This document shows, piece by piece, positions 52,019 to 61,388 of a DNA stretch of 64,000 bases. The stretch is from the NCBI RefSeq assembly GCF_030316825.1, contig NZ_JASZYU010000002.1, positions 62,001 to 126,000 on the forward strand. Reading direction: 5' to 3'. Each line of letters begins with the position of its first letter. Position 1 is the stretch's first letter. The notes beneath the pieces are model-generated. The model saw only the letters and a list, made by a program, of their open reading frames with translations. It was not told the DNA's origin and ran no database searches. A program made the position numbers and the translations under genes. Source of the DNA: Variovorax fucosicus. GTDB taxonomy: Bacteria; Pseudomonadota; Gammaproteobacteria; Burkholderiales; Burkholderiaceae_C.

Positions 52019-52447
52019 TCAGCTCTGGATGTAGGTGGTCAGTTGCTCGATGGTCTGTTCGTGGTCGGCAATGATGTCGTCCATCAGGTCGCGGATGGAG
52101 ATCATGCCGACGACCTTGTCGCCATCGACCACCGGCAAATGCCGGATGCGCTTCTGGCTCATCAGGTTCATGCAGTCGCGCGTGCGCGTGGTCGGGCTCA
52201 CGGTGATCACGTTGGCGGTCATGATGTCGGCCACCTTGACCTCTTTCGAGTTCTTGCCCAGCAGCGCAATCTTGCGCGTGTAGTCGCGCTCGGAGAGCAC
52301 GCCCACCAGCTTGTCGTCGACCATCACCATGAGTGCGCCGACTTCGTGACGGGCCAGCACGTGCAGCGCGTCGAACACGGTGGTGTCGGGTGACGTATGG
52401 AACAGGGCCGGGTCACGATGCTTGAGCAGCTCGGAGACGGGTTTCAT
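52019..52447 (-). CDS. Two-CBS-domain protein
   Basis: A 142-residue protein made of a tandem CBS pair (residues about 8-60 and 73-130; LVGVLSERDYTRKIAL and VVGMISIRDLMDDIIA are the ligand-site strands). These pairs bind adenosine nucleotides and sense energy status. There is no fused catalytic domain. GAGGAG precedes the ATG at 52447. The upstream gap (52448-52584) holds nothing recognisable. Confidence 0.93.
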   Translation of the reverse strand: MKPVSELLKHRDPALFHTSPDTTVFDALHVLARHEVGALMVMVDDKLVGVLSERDYTRKIALLGKNSKEVKVADIMTANVITVSPTTRTRDCMNLMSQKRIRHLPVVDGDKVVGMISIRDLMDDIIADHEQTIEQLTTYIQS

Positions 52448-52584
52448 GAAATGCACTCCTCTGGTTGCGTTGGTGGCGGCACACGCAAGGGCCGCGCCTG
52501 CCAAATCATAGGCGCGGCGCGCGACAGGCCCAATGCAATACCTTGGTTTGCAGTGTTTTCAAGCCTGCCGAACGAGGGACCGGG

Positions 52585-54216
52585 TCAGCGCGACGAGATC
52601 TGCGCATCCTTCGGATAGCTGATGGTGTAGTCCGCGGCAACGCGTGCGCTCTGGCCGGCTGCGAGCTCGAAGCTCCAGAGCGCCATGCCGGGCTGTTTGT
52701 TCCACTCGCGCTCGGCCGGTTGCGGCGCAAAGACGGCAGCCACCCGCACCTTGTCGTCGACCGACACCGGCGCTGCTTCGAGCACCTGCACCGCGATCGG
52801 CGTGCGATGGCGGTTCTCGACCACATAGCCGCGCTGCAGCTTTCGCTCGGCCCGCACGCCGACGAAACCGGTTTCGCCGCGGTTGTCGCGCTCGGGCTCG
52901 GCCTGCACGCGCACCAGCTCGTCGCGGCCGAAGGACAGCGTCACGCGCGCGTCGCCGGGTGGCGTCCACTGCCCGTTGCCGACGAAAGCGCCATCGCGGT
53001 AGAGCTGCAGCGGCCCGGCCGGCCACACGCCCTCGGGCGGTGCCATGTCGGCGATGAGGAACGCGCTGGCGTCGACCTGCGGGCTGGTGCGCACCGCGAG
53101 CTTGACCGTGTCTTCGGTCTGGCCCAGCGCCATGCTCACGCGCTGGCCGCTGGAGGGCACGTCGATCGCGTTCGGCACGCTGAATTCGGTTGCAAAGCTG
53201 TTATTGAAAACGCTCACGTCGAACAGCGGCTCCTGGCGTTTGGCCATCTCGGCGGCCATGGCCGGCGCCGGCGCGGAGGCCGGCATCGGCGCGCCGCCAT
53301 AGGCGCGGCGTTCCGGTTGCGGCTCGACGATGCCGATGCGCCAGGGCATCGGAAGGCGGCCCGTGGTTTCGCGCCGCGGCTGGCCCGTGGAGAGCGTGAG
53401 CTTCACGCCGCGCCAGTCTTCGCCGGTGGCTTGCGCCACCAGTGCCTGGCGCTCCATGCGCAGCTTGCGCGTGCCGGTGTCGAGCATCGCGCGGTAGGCC
53501 GGCGTCCAGCCCGGGCCGTTGACCTGGTAGCTGAGCCGGACATCCGCATCGCGCGCGGTGGCCAGCGTGACGGTCACGCTGACGACGTTGCCGCCGTTGC
53601 CCTGCGAACGCGCGCGCTCGGCCAGCATGGGTGCGAGCTGCTTGTCGAGTTCGGCCTGGCGGCGCTTGAGCAGGTGCTGCTTCTGCAGCGAATCCTGGCC
53701 GGTGCGGCGCAGCGCATCGGCCATGGCGGTGACGCTCTTCGCATCGGGCGCGGCGCGCAAGGCGGGCGTCGCGTCGCTGCCGCCGCCATTCGTGGAAATG
53801 CCTTTGAGGTAGCCCGTGACCAGGTCCAGCGCATCGGTCTCCGACTGCAGCGCCGCCTTCTGGTCTTCGAGTTCGCGGATGCGGCCGTCGAGCACGCTGG
53901 TCGCGCAGGCGGCTGATTGGGCGCGCGGCTCGGTCAGCACGGCCGTCTCGCCCACGCGCACCGAGGCGTCGGCCGATACCTGCAGGCTCTGCACATCGAG
54001 CCCGGCCGGCAGGCAGGTGAAGGTGAGCGTCTTGCTGCCGGCCACCACGCGGGCCATGCGTTCCACCGTGGCGCTGCCCGGGTAGACCTTCACCTGGGTG
54101 ATGCGTGACTCGGGTGGCGGCACGGCTATCGTTGGCAGCGTGCTGGCCTGCACGCCAAGCGCAAACAGCGACAACAGCCCGAAGGCCAGGGGACGAAGGT
54201 GGGGCAGTGGGGGCAT
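52585..54216 (-). CDS. DUF4139 (MuiA-like) exported protein
   Basis: A 543-residue protein with a signal peptide (about residues 1-24, GVQA). The N-terminal DUF4140-like region (ITQVKVYPGSATVERMARV, FTCLPAGLDVQSLQVSADAS), a coiled-coil stretch (about 115-210, RIRELEDQKAALQSETDAL), and the DUF4139 beta-rich domain (VRLSYQVNGPGWTPAYRAMLD, WRGVKLTLSTGQP, SFGRDELVRVQ, NRHRTPIAVQVLE) give the 'mucoidy inhibitor A'-like architecture. The function is unclear; the name stems from one Pseudomonas effect. It is monocistronic. Confidence 0.87.
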   Translation of the reverse strand: MPPLPHLRPLAFGLLSLFALGVQASTLPTIAVPPPESRITQVKVYPGSATVERMARVVAGSKTLTFTCLPAGLDVQSLQVSADASVRVGETAVLTEPRAQSAACATSVLDGRIRELEDQKAALQSETDALDLVTGYLKGISTNGGGSDATPALRAAPDAKSVTAMADALRRTGQDSLQKQHLLKRRQAELDKQLAPMLAERARSQGNGGNVVSVTVTLATARDADVRLSYQVNGPGWTPAYRAMLDTGTRKLRMERQALVAQATGEDWRGVKLTLSTGQPRRETTGRLPMPWRIGIVEPQPERRAYGGAPMPASAPAPAMAAEMAKRQEPLFDVSVFNNSFATEFSVPNAIDVPSSGQRVSMALGQTEDTVKLAVRTSPQVDASAFLIADMAPPEGVWPAGPLQLYRDGAFVGNGQWTPPGDARVTLSFGRDELVRVQAEPERDNRGETGFVGVRAERKLQRGYVVENRHRTPIAVQVLEAAPVSVDDKVRVAAVFAPQPAEREWNKQPGMALWSFELAAGQSARVAADYTISYPKDAQISSR

Positions 54217-54396
54217 GGAGGTTCCCGGAAGGGCTCGTGAAGTGATGACCCCTGTTGATACGGCGGGCCGGCGCAAACCGGGTTAAAGCGCTGGCTGTCG
54301 CGCATGCAACTGCAATCGCCGCGGGCGTCGCGCCAGTGACGCGGCACTGCGTCGCCGCTGCGTAGAGTGGCCTGTCACCATCTTCAAGGAGCGCCC

Positions 54397-54804
54397 ATGC
54401 TCGACACCCTCAAAGCCATCAACCAGAGCGCCGCCTTCAACCGCTGGGCCGGCTTCGAGGTCACGCACGCGAGCCAGGGGGAGGCCGAGTTGCGCATGGC
54501 CTGGCGCGCTGAAGACATGGGCCAGTACGCCGGCTTCCTGCATGCGGGGCTGATCGGCGCCATGCTCGACACGGCTTGCGGCTTCGCAGCGGCCAGCGTG
54601 TCGGGCCGCGTGCTGGCGTCGCATTTCTCGGTCAATTGCCTGGCGCCGGCCGTGGGCCGTGCGTTCGTGGCGCGCGGCCGCGTGGTCAAGGCCGGGCGCA
54701 AGCAGGTGTTCGCCACCGCCGAGCTGTTCGCGGAAGGCGAGGGCGATGTGGAGCCCAAGCTGGTGGCCACCGGCAACGCGATCCTGGTGCCGGTGGAGCC
54801 GTAG
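54397..54804 (+). CDS. PaaI-type hotdog-fold thioesterase
   Basis: A 135-residue hotdog protein. The central helix motif HAGLIGAMLDTACGFAA corresponds to the HGG-x-x-x-x-x-D motif of PaaI-like thioesterases, with the likely catalytic residue Asp after it. It would hydrolyse acyl-CoA or phenylacetyl-CoA-type thioesters. AAGGAG precedes the ATG at 54397. It is followed by the GTPase gene 68 bp later. Confidence 0.88.
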   Translation: MLDTLKAINQSAAFNRWAGFEVTHASQGEAELRMAWRAEDMGQYAGFLHAGLIGAMLDTACGFAAASVSGRVLASHFSVNCLAPAVGRAFVARGRVVKAGRKQVFATAELFAEGEGDVEPKLVATGNAILVPVEP

Positions 54805-54872
54805 CCGCGCGCTGCGCGCGTGCCGCGACAATAGGGCCTCATCCCCAGCGCGCAGAAACGAAAGAGCAATCG

Positions 54873-55835
54873 ATGGCCATCCAGTGGTTCCCCGGTCACA
54901 TGCACGTGACACAGAAGGCCATCAGCGAGCGCGTGAAAGACATCGACGTGGTGATCGAGCTGCTCGACGCGCGACTGCCGGGCTCCAGCGCCAACCCGAT
55001 GCTGGCCGAGCTCACCGGTCACAAGCCCGGCCTGAAGGTGCTCAACAAGCAGGATCTGGCCGACCCCGAGCGCACCGCGCTCTGGCTGGCGCACTACAAC
55101 GCGCAGCCCGATACGCGCGCGATCGGCCTCGACGCAAGCCTCACCACGCCGGCGCAGCGCCTCATCGCGGCTTGCCACGAACTCGCGCCGAACCGCGGCG
55201 GCATGGCCAAGCCCATGCGGGTGCTGATCTGCGGCATCCCGAACGTCGGCAAGTCCACCCTGATCAACACGCTGACCGGCAGCAAGAAGGCCAAGACAGG
55301 CGACGAGGCCGGCATCACCAAGCTCGAACAGCGCATCGTGCTGGCCGACGACTTCTATCTCTGGGATACGCCCGGCATGCTGTGGCCGCGCATCATCGTC
55401 GCCAAGAGCGGCTACAACCTCGCGGCCAGCGGGGCCGTGGGCCGCAATGCCTACGACGAGGAGGAGGTAGCGCTGGAGCTGTTGAACACGCTGAAGCAGC
55501 ACTACGCCGGACTGGTGGAAGCGCGTTTCAAGCTCGCCGAATCGATCGCCCCGCTGACCGACGAAGAAGCGCTGGAAGCCGTCGGCCGCAAGCGCGGCGC
55601 TTTGCTCGGCAAGGGCAAGATCAACCTGCAGAAGGCCGCCGAGATCGTGATGCACGAGTTCCGCAACGGCAGCATGGGCCGCATCACGCTCGAAACCCCC
55701 GAAGAGTTCGCGCAGTGGCTCAGCGCAGGGCAGCAGGCCGATGCCGAGCGGGCGGCGAAGAAGGCTGCGCGCTCGCAGAAGAAGCGGCCGCAGCGGGGTG
55801 CCGCAACGCCGCCGGCGATGGACGAGGCGCCCTGA
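54873..55835 (+). CDS. ylqF: YlqF/RbgA-type ribosome-assembly GTPase
   Basis: A 320-residue circularly permuted GTPase. The order is G4 NKQD (58-61), G5, G1 GIPNVGKST (121-129), G2 and G3 DTPG (165-168), typical of YlqF, which acts in 50S subunit assembly. The start MAIQWFPGHM is the family signature. The C-terminal extension is Lys/Ala-rich (AAKKAARSQKKRPQRG), consistent with RNA binding. It is followed by a small lipoprotein gene. Confidence 0.95.
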   Translation: MAIQWFPGHMHVTQKAISERVKDIDVVIELLDARLPGSSANPMLAELTGHKPGLKVLNKQDLADPERTALWLAHYNAQPDTRAIGLDASLTTPAQRLIAACHELAPNRGGMAKPMRVLICGIPNVGKSTLINTLTGSKKAKTGDEAGITKLEQRIVLADDFYLWDTPGMLWPRIIVAKSGYNLAASGAVGRNAYDEEEVALELLNTLKQHYAGLVEARFKLAESIAPLTDEEALEAVGRKRGALLGKGKINLQKAAEIVMHEFRNGSMGRITLETPEEFAQWLSAGQQADAERAAKKAARSQKKRPQRGAATPPAMDEAP

Positions 55836-55860
55836 GCAACGCAACAGAACAACCCACCCG

Positions 55861-56088
55861 ATGCAACGACTCACCACACTTTCTTTTTTGCTGGCCCTTG
55901 CTGCCTTGGCCGCGGGGTGTGCATCGCACCCCGTTCCCCGCGTCACCCGGCTTGGCGACGGCGTGTACCAGTCGCCCACTGCGCAGGAGGCAGAGGCCTA
56001 CTGCCGCAACTTCGGCGCACCGATGCGCTTTCTGGGGCCCAAGAGGCTCGCCACCCAGACCGGGGACGTCACCTTCCGCTGCGACTGA
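55861..56088 (+). CDS. Small lipoprotein
   Basis: A 75-residue lipoprotein with the lipobox LAAGC (Cys20). The mature 55 residues contain two cysteines (EAYCRNFGAPM, TFRCD) and a QEAEAYC region resembling small envelope proteins of unknown function. It starts 25 bp after the GTPase gene. No clear ribosome-binding site was seen, so expression may be low or coupled. Confidence 0.75.
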   Translation: MQRLTTLSFLLALAALAAGCASHPVPRVTRLGDGVYQSPTAQEAEAYCRNFGAPMRFLGPKRLATQTGDVTFRCD

Positions 56089-56102
56089 CAGCGTCCACAC
56101 GC

Positions 56103-56321
56103 CTACTTTTCCATCACGATCTTGCCGTCATCGACGTACTCGTCGAACTGGATGCGCGGGATCGCGGTGAGCCCGACCACGTCGCGCTCCTCTTCCCAGC
56201 TCAGGGTGGCGCTGTCCGGTGCCAGCTCGATCTCGACGCGCGTGCCCTTCGGGATCGGGATGGGGACGCCGTCGCCCGGCGTGTAGGTGACTTGGCCTTT
56301 GATGGTGGCGTACTGGGGCAT
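56103..56321 (-). CDS. Small conserved-looking hypothetical protein
   Basis: A 72-residue acidic/beta-rich protein (PQYATIKGQVTYTPGDGVPI, SWEEERDVVGLTAIPRIQFD, ending GKIVMEK). GAGGAAA precedes the ATG at 56321; a longer frame to 56351 is open but unlikely. No domain is recognised; the repeated short strands suggest a small barrel. It is convergent with the small lipoprotein gene, 14 bp away. Confidence 0.7.
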   Translation of the reverse strand: MPQYATIKGQVTYTPGDGVPIPIPKGTRVEIELAPDSATLSWEEERDVVGLTAIPRIQFDEYVDDGKIVMEK

Positions 56322-56450
56322 CGAATTTCCTCTCCGTTGATTCCTGCCCATTAGAAGCGCGAAGCGCGGCAGCGCGTGTCAGAAGACCGGCCGTCAGCAC
56401 ACCTGGCGCGCGTGTAGCAAACTCTTGTACACATCCAATACAACAACGCC

Positions 56451-57386
56451 ATGACAGCCAATCCGGACACCGCCATCGAAGTCGTCCAGGGCGACCTTTC
56501 CGCCTACCGCCAGGGCAACATCGGTGTCGATTACGTGCACCGCTTCGAATCCGGCCAACCGGGGCCGCACGTGCTGGTCAATGCGCTGACGCACGGCAAC
56601 GAAATCTGCGGCATGGTGGCCGCCAGGCACCTGCTCGACAACGGCGTGCGGCCACGGGTCGGCACGCTCACGGTGAGCTTTGCGCATGTGGAGGCCTACA
56701 ACGCGTTCGACCCGACGAAGCCGTTCGAGAACCGGCAGATCGTGCACAACCTCAACCGCATCTGGTCGGACGAGCTGCTCGGCGGCACCGAAGACAGCCC
56801 CGAGCTGCGCCGCGCGCGCGAACTGCGGCCGGTGGTGGCCGCGGCCGACCACATCCTCGACATCCACTCCACCAGCCAGGACGTGGCGCCGTTCTGGGTG
56901 TATCCCGATTTCGCGCGCAATGCCGATGTGGCGCTGGCGATCGGCGTGCCGCCGGTGCACCTCGTGATGCCGAACGGCCTCGGCTCGGGGACGCCGCTGA
57001 TCCAGCACGGCGCGCACGCGGGTGCCGATGCGCCTGGCGCCGCGATGGTGGTCGAGTGCGGGCAGCACTTCAAGCGCGCTACCGCCGATGTCGCGACCGA
57101 GGTAACGCTGCGCTTTCTGGCGCACTTCGGGCTGATCGAGCGCGCCGCGCAGTCGACACCGGCGCCGCAGCGCCGCTTCGAACTGCTGCAGACGCTGATG
57201 GTCAAGACGCCGGAGTTCGCATTCACGCGGCCACTGGTGGGCTTCGAGACTTTTGCGAAGGGCGAGCTGATCGGCACCGACGGCGCAGACGAAATCCGCG
57301 CGCCCTGCGATGACTGCACCATCTTCATGCCGACGCGCGCGCCGATCGTCGGCCGCGAGGCGGTCTACCTGACGCGGCCACTCTAA
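56451..57386 (+). CDS. AstE/aspartoacylase-family metallo-deacylase
   Basis: A 311-residue zinc-dependent deacylase-like protein. The metal ligands are His48 and Glu51 in LTHGNEICG and His139 in LDIHSTSQD, with the catalytic Glu likely in MVVECGQH. PTKPFENRQIVHNLNRIW supplies substrate-binding Arg/Asn. Succinylglutamate desuccinylases and aspartoacylases release an amino acid from its N-acyl form; no arginine-succinyltransferase genes are nearby, so the substrate is open. It converges with the histidine kinase gene. Confidence 0.85.
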   Translation: MTANPDTAIEVVQGDLSAYRQGNIGVDYVHRFESGQPGPHVLVNALTHGNEICGMVAARHLLDNGVRPRVGTLTVSFAHVEAYNAFDPTKPFENRQIVHNLNRIWSDELLGGTEDSPELRRARELRPVVAAADHILDIHSTSQDVAPFWVYPDFARNADVALAIGVPPVHLVMPNGLGSGTPLIQHGAHAGADAPGAAMVVECGQHFKRATADVATEVTLRFLAHFGLIERAAQSTPAPQRRFELLQTLMVKTPEFAFTRPLVGFETFAKGELIGTDGADEIRAPCDDCTIFMPTRAPIVGREAVYLTRPL

Positions 57387-57405
57387 CGGGCCGGCGGCCG
57401 GCCGG

Positions 57406-58932
57406 TCAGACCGCGCCCAGGACGCTGTTCAACGAGCGGTCGATCTGGGGCCCATCGGCCAGCTTCAGCGTGAACCGCGTGCCGCGGCCCACCACCGAGT
57501 CGACCGCGATGCGGGTGTTCAGCAGCTTCGCCAGTCTCAGCACGATCGACAGGCCCAGCCCCATGCCGTCGATCGCCGGGGCCGTGCCGCGGTCGATGCG
57601 GTAGAACTCCTGGAACACCTTGCCGATTTCATGGCGGGCGATGCCGAAGCCCTGATCCCAGACCTCGACGCAGAGTCGGCCGCCGCGCAGCCGTGCGGCA
57701 AGCAGGATCTTCTTGCCCGGCGGGCTGTACTTGATCGCGTTCCCGATGACGTTGCCGATCATGCGGCGCAAGCGCACCGGATCCGAGCGCACGGTGGCAT
57801 CGCCTGCGCGCAGGCGCAGTTCGAGGCCACTGGCGTTTGCCAGCGGTTCGTACTGGTTGTGCAGATCGTGCAGCACCTCGGCCAGGTCGACGTCCTGCAG
57901 GTGCAGGGCCTGTTCGCCGCTCTGCAGCGTCGAGAGGTCGAACAACGAATCGAACAGCCGGTTGATGGCCATCGTCGTCGTCGCGATCTTTGGCGCCAGC
58001 TCGAGGTGCATCTCCGGGTGGTTGACCAGGTGCTCCGCATAGAGCGACAGTGCGGTCACGGGCTGCCGGATGTCGTGCGTCGCCGCCACCAGAAAGCGGT
58101 TTTTCACGTCGACCGCCGCGCGTGCTTCCTCTTCCTTGCGCGCCAGGTCGAACTGCAGCGTGTACTGGGTCTTGTGCGATGCGTAGATGCTGCGGCCAAG
58201 CCAGTTCAGCAGCCACCAGTGCGCCATCGGCAGCAGCAGGAACAGGTGGTCGGCAACGGGTTGCCGGTGGTCTCGCGCCGTCAGGCTGAACACCAGGGCG
58301 ACCATCATCACGGAGAACTGTGTGTTGGTGTAGCAGCGCAGCAGGGTCGGCACCAGCGAGACGCTGGTGAGCGGCGCCGAGGCCACGCAGGCGACGATCA
58401 GCCAGCAGCCGAACTGGTCGTAAACCGGAATCCGGTCGAAGAACAGCAGCACCGACGCACCCCACAGCGCGCCCTGCGCGATATAGGCGGGTGCCATGGC
58501 CTTCACGAAGGCGCGTTGCCCCACCAACGTGGTGAACGCGCCGCGGCCGAGGCAGGCGGATTCCATCCGGGTGCGCAACGCCTGCACGCCCAGGCCGCAG
58601 AGCAGCCACGCCAGCAGCGGGGCGGGGCTGACATGGCGACAGCAGAAGGCCGCGAAGACCAGCACCAGCCCCGCTCCGATGCGCTGGCGAATCCGCGTCG
58701 CGCGCATGAAGTTCCTCATCATGTCGGCGCGAACCGCGATCTCCCTGCGTTCCGGCTCGTCATCGAGGTTGACCTCCGCGGCCGATGGCGCATGAAGTGG
58801 AAGCGAGAGCGGTGCGGTGCGGTGCGATCCTGTGACGAGTGGGGTGGGTTCCTGAAGGCTCACTTGAACATGCGATGGGAGCGAAGTCGGATCGTAGAGG
58901 CGCGCTGCCGATTGTCGAGTGATGTTCTGCAA
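57406..58932 (-). CDS. Orphan sensor histidine kinase
   Basis: A 508-residue membrane histidine kinase. After a polar N-terminus (about 1-80), about six hydrophobic segments (about 85-250) form a membrane sensor region. Then follow the phospho-acceptor His286 (ATHDIRQPVT), N-box VIGNAIKYSPPG, G1 VWDQGFGI and G2 GMGLGLSI. The HDIRQP box is of the HDLRQP type common in hybrid/orphan kinases. No response regulator lies adjacent, so its partner is elsewhere. A later Met (71-72) is a possible alternative start, as the first 70 residues look disordered. Confidence 0.88.
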   Translation of the reverse strand: MQNITRQSAARLYDPTSLPSHVQVSLQEPTPLVTGSHRTAPLSLPLHAPSAAEVNLDDEPERREIAVRADMMRNFMRATRIRQRIGAGLVLVFAAFCCRHVSPAPLLAWLLCGLGVQALRTRMESACLGRGAFTTLVGQRAFVKAMAPAYIAQGALWGASVLLFFDRIPVYDQFGCWLIVACVASAPLTSVSLVPTLLRCYTNTQFSVMMVALVFSLTARDHRQPVADHLFLLLPMAHWWLLNWLGRSIYASHKTQYTLQFDLARKEEEARAAVDVKNRFLVAATHDIRQPVTALSLYAEHLVNHPEMHLELAPKIATTTMAINRLFDSLFDLSTLQSGEQALHLQDVDLAEVLHDLHNQYEPLANASGLELRLRAGDATVRSDPVRLRRMIGNVIGNAIKYSPPGKKILLAARLRGGRLCVEVWDQGFGIARHEIGKVFQEFYRIDRGTAPAIDGMGLGLSIVLRLAKLLNTRIAVDSVVGRGTRFTLKLADGPQIDRSLNSVLGAV

Positions 58933-58971
58933 CGGCAGCCTGCATTCGTGACAAGGTTGCGGCTGAGCACC

Positions 58972-59889
58972 CTAGAAGGAGACGGTCGGCGTGGCCTGCC
59001 GCATCGTTTCCACGAAGCGCCGCAGCTTGGCCGGATAGAAGCGTGCATAGGGATACAGGAGCCACGCAGGCAGCGGGTCGGCACACCATCGGGGTGCCAG
59101 CCGCACCAGCCGGCCTGCGGCGATGTCGTCGGCCACCGCCCAGGTCGAGGCGACGCATGCGCCCAGGCCCAGCAGCGCGGCGGAGCGCAGCGCGTAGAGG
59201 CTGTCGGTGCTCATGCGCGGGCGGATCGCAATGCGCGCCGTCTCGCCGCTTTCGGGCTGCGAGAGCGTGACCTCGGTGCGGTAGTAGGTGCGCAGTGCCA
59301 GCCAGGGTAGCGTGGCGAGATCGCCGGGGTGCGCGGACGGCGGCCGGCCTTCCAGCAATGCAGGCGATGCCACCACGATGCGCGGCACGTCCCACAGCTT
59401 GAGGGCGACCAGGCCGGCGTCGTCGACTTCGCCGACCTGTATCGCACAGTCGATCGCCTGCGCGATGAAGTCGACCTTCTGGTCGTGCAGCAGCCACTCC
59501 ACCGACACGCCGGGGTTGTGCCGCAGGTAGTCGGCCAGCGGCACCACCAGTTGCTGCTGGCCGAAGGCGTGCGGCGCCACCACCCGCAAAGTGCCTTCCG
59601 CGGCTGCGCCCACGCCGCGCAGATCAGCCTCGAAAGCTTCCCAGCCGGCCAGCAGTTCCTTGGCGCGCTCGAAGCAGCGCTCGCCGTCTTCGGTCAGCTT
59701 CATGTGGCGGGTGGAGCGCTGCAGCAGCCGCACGCCGAGCGAGCGCTCCAGCGCCTGCAGCCGGCGGCTGACCGTGGGCTGGGTTGCGCCCAGCTGCGCT
59801 GCCGCGGCCGAGAGGCTGCCGGCTTCCACGATCCGAACGAAGGTCTGCATCAGCTCGATGCGGTCTGGCGAGGCATTGGGTTGATTCAT
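58972..59889 (-). CDS. LysR-family regulator
   Basis: A 305-residue LysR protein of the CrgA/DmlR-like subgroup: RIELMQTFVRIVEAGSLSAAAAQLGATQPTVSRRLQALE in the winged HTH (given here in parts: helix residues GSLSAAAAQLG and TVSRRLQALE), and an effector domain with VVAPHAFGQQQLVVPL and PRIVVASPALLEG. The start at 59889 matches the family; the frame extends to 59976 without a ribosome-binding site. It is divergent from an MFS gene with a 98-bp gap and probably regulates it. Confidence 0.9.
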   Translation of the reverse strand: MNQPNASPDRIELMQTFVRIVEAGSLSAAAAQLGATQPTVSRRLQALERSLGVRLLQRSTRHMKLTEDGERCFERAKELLAGWEAFEADLRGVGAAAEGTLRVVAPHAFGQQQLVVPLADYLRHNPGVSVEWLLHDQKVDFIAQAIDCAIQVGEVDDAGLVALKLWDVPRIVVASPALLEGRPPSAHPGDLATLPWLALRTYYRTEVTLSQPESGETARIAIRPRMSTDSLYALRSAALLGLGACVASTWAVADDIAAGRLVRLAPRWCADPLPAWLLYPYARFYPAKLRRFVETMRQATPTVSF

Positions 59890-59987
59890 GCTCTTAGCGT
59901 ATAGATGAAGTGCGCGCCATGCCACTACCGCCAACGAAACCCAAGGGGCACACTCGCCAACCTTCTCGAAAACCAAGGGTTTACACC

Positions 59988-61202
59988 ATGAACTCCATTC
60001 AATGTGCGCATGCGACTGATGTCATCGTGCCCGCGCCATCCAGCGCCAGCCTGCCGGCGTCGCTGATCCTGCTGCTGGCAACCGGCGCCGGCCTGGCTGC
60101 GGCGGCGCTCTACTACAGCCAGCCGATGCTCGGCGTGCTCGGCGCCGACATCGGCGCGTCGGCCCGCGCCGTCGGGTTCGTGCCCACGCTCACGCAACTG
60201 GGCTACGCGCTCGGCATCCTGCTGCTGGTGCCGCTGGGCGACCGGTACGACCGGTGCCGCATCATCGTCATCAAGGCGGCGGTGCTGTGCGCCGCGCTGC
60301 TGGTGGCCGCCGCCGCGCCCGGCATCGGCATGCTGCTCGCCGCCAGCCTGGTCATCGGGATCGCGGCGACCATGGCGCAGGACATCGTGCCCGCCGCCGC
60401 CACGCTGGCGCCCGAAGCGCACCGCGGCAAGATCGTCGGCACGGTGATGACGGGGCTGCTGCTCGGCATCCTGCTGTCGCGCGTGGTCAGCGGCTTCGTG
60501 GCCGAGCATTTCGGCTGGCGCGCGATGTTCATCGCGGCGGCGGCCAGCATCGCGCTGATCGGCGCGGCCGCCTGGCGTGGGCTGCCGCGCTTCCGCCCGA
60601 CCATGCACCTGGCCTACGGCGCATTGCTCGGTTCGCTGGCCCGGCTGTGGCAGCGGCACGGCGCGCTGCGCCGCGCCACGCTGTCGCAGGGCCTGCTGTC
60701 GGTGGGTTTCAGCGCGTTCTGGTCGACGCTGGCGGTGATGCTGCACGGCGAGCCTTTCCACCTCGGCAGCGCCGCAGCCGGCGCCTTCGGCCTGGCCGGT
60801 GCCGCCGGTGCGCTGGCCGCACCCATCGCCGGCCGCCTGGCCGACCGGCGTGGGCCGGGACGGGTCGCGCGCCTCGGCGCGGGTCTGGTGATCGTGTCGT
60901 TCGGCGTCATGGCGTTGTCGCCGCTGCTGGCGCCGCATGCCCGCCTGGGTCTTCTGGTGGCCAGCGCGATCGGCTTCGACCTGGGCGTGCAGGCCACGCT
61001 GATCGCACACCAGACCATCGTCTACGGCATCGAGCCCGCCGCGCGCAGCCGGCTCAATGCCGTGCTGTTCACCGGCATGTTCATCGGCATGGCCGTCGGC
61101 TCGGCGCTGGGTGCACTGGCGCTGGCGCAGTGGGGCTGGATGGGGGTGACCGCGCTGGCCACGGCCTCTGCCGTGGGCGCGCTGATTGTCGACTCTCACT
61201 GA
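59988..61202 (+). CDS. MFS transporter
   Basis: A 404-residue transporter with about twelve hydrophobic segments. GDRYDRCRIIVI after helix 2 is the MFS motif A variant, and ALYYSQPMLGVLGADIGAS at the first helix end is typical of the AraJ/YnfM-type drug/metabolite exporters. AAGGG precedes the ATG. It is paired divergently with the LysR regulator, a common arrangement for inducible exporters. Confidence 0.9.
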   Translation: MNSIQCAHATDVIVPAPSSASLPASLILLLATGAGLAAAALYYSQPMLGVLGADIGASARAVGFVPTLTQLGYALGILLLVPLGDRYDRCRIIVIKAAVLCAALLVAAAAPGIGMLLAASLVIGIAATMAQDIVPAAATLAPEAHRGKIVGTVMTGLLLGILLSRVVSGFVAEHFGWRAMFIAAAASIALIGAAAWRGLPRFRPTMHLAYGALLGSLARLWQRHGALRRATLSQGLLSVGFSAFWSTLAVMLHGEPFHLGSAAAGAFGLAGAAGALAAPIAGRLADRRGPGRVARLGAGLVIVSFGVMALSPLLAPHARLGLLVASAIGFDLGVQATLIAHQTIVYGIEPAARSRLNAVLFTGMFIGMAVGSALGALALAQWGWMGVTALATASAVGALIVDSH

Positions 61203-61222
61203 CTCTCGAATTTTTCTCACTG

Positions 61223-61269
61223 AGTTCTGAACTGCTCGACCGCTGTCGACTCTCAGTCAGTTCTGAACT
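61223..61269. repeat. Two copies of an 11-bp palindrome
   Basis: AGTTCTGAACT occurs at 61223-61233 and again at 61259-61269, centre-to-centre 36 bp. Each copy is a perfect dyad around a central base. Short flanking strings (CTCACTGAG, CTCAGTCAG) are also similar. The pair lies in the 186-bp gap between the MFS stop and the dipeptidase-fusion start, upstream of the latter, and may be operators or remnants of a small duplication. Confidence 0.45.
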
Positions 61270-61388
61270 CCGAAACAGGGGACGGCGTTCGCTTGGCACC
61301 GCATCTGCCTGCTCTTTCCAGCCTTGCTCGCCCTGCTGACCTTCAACTCGAAGTTGGTCGGATCGATCATTCCAACAGGAGCTTCCAC

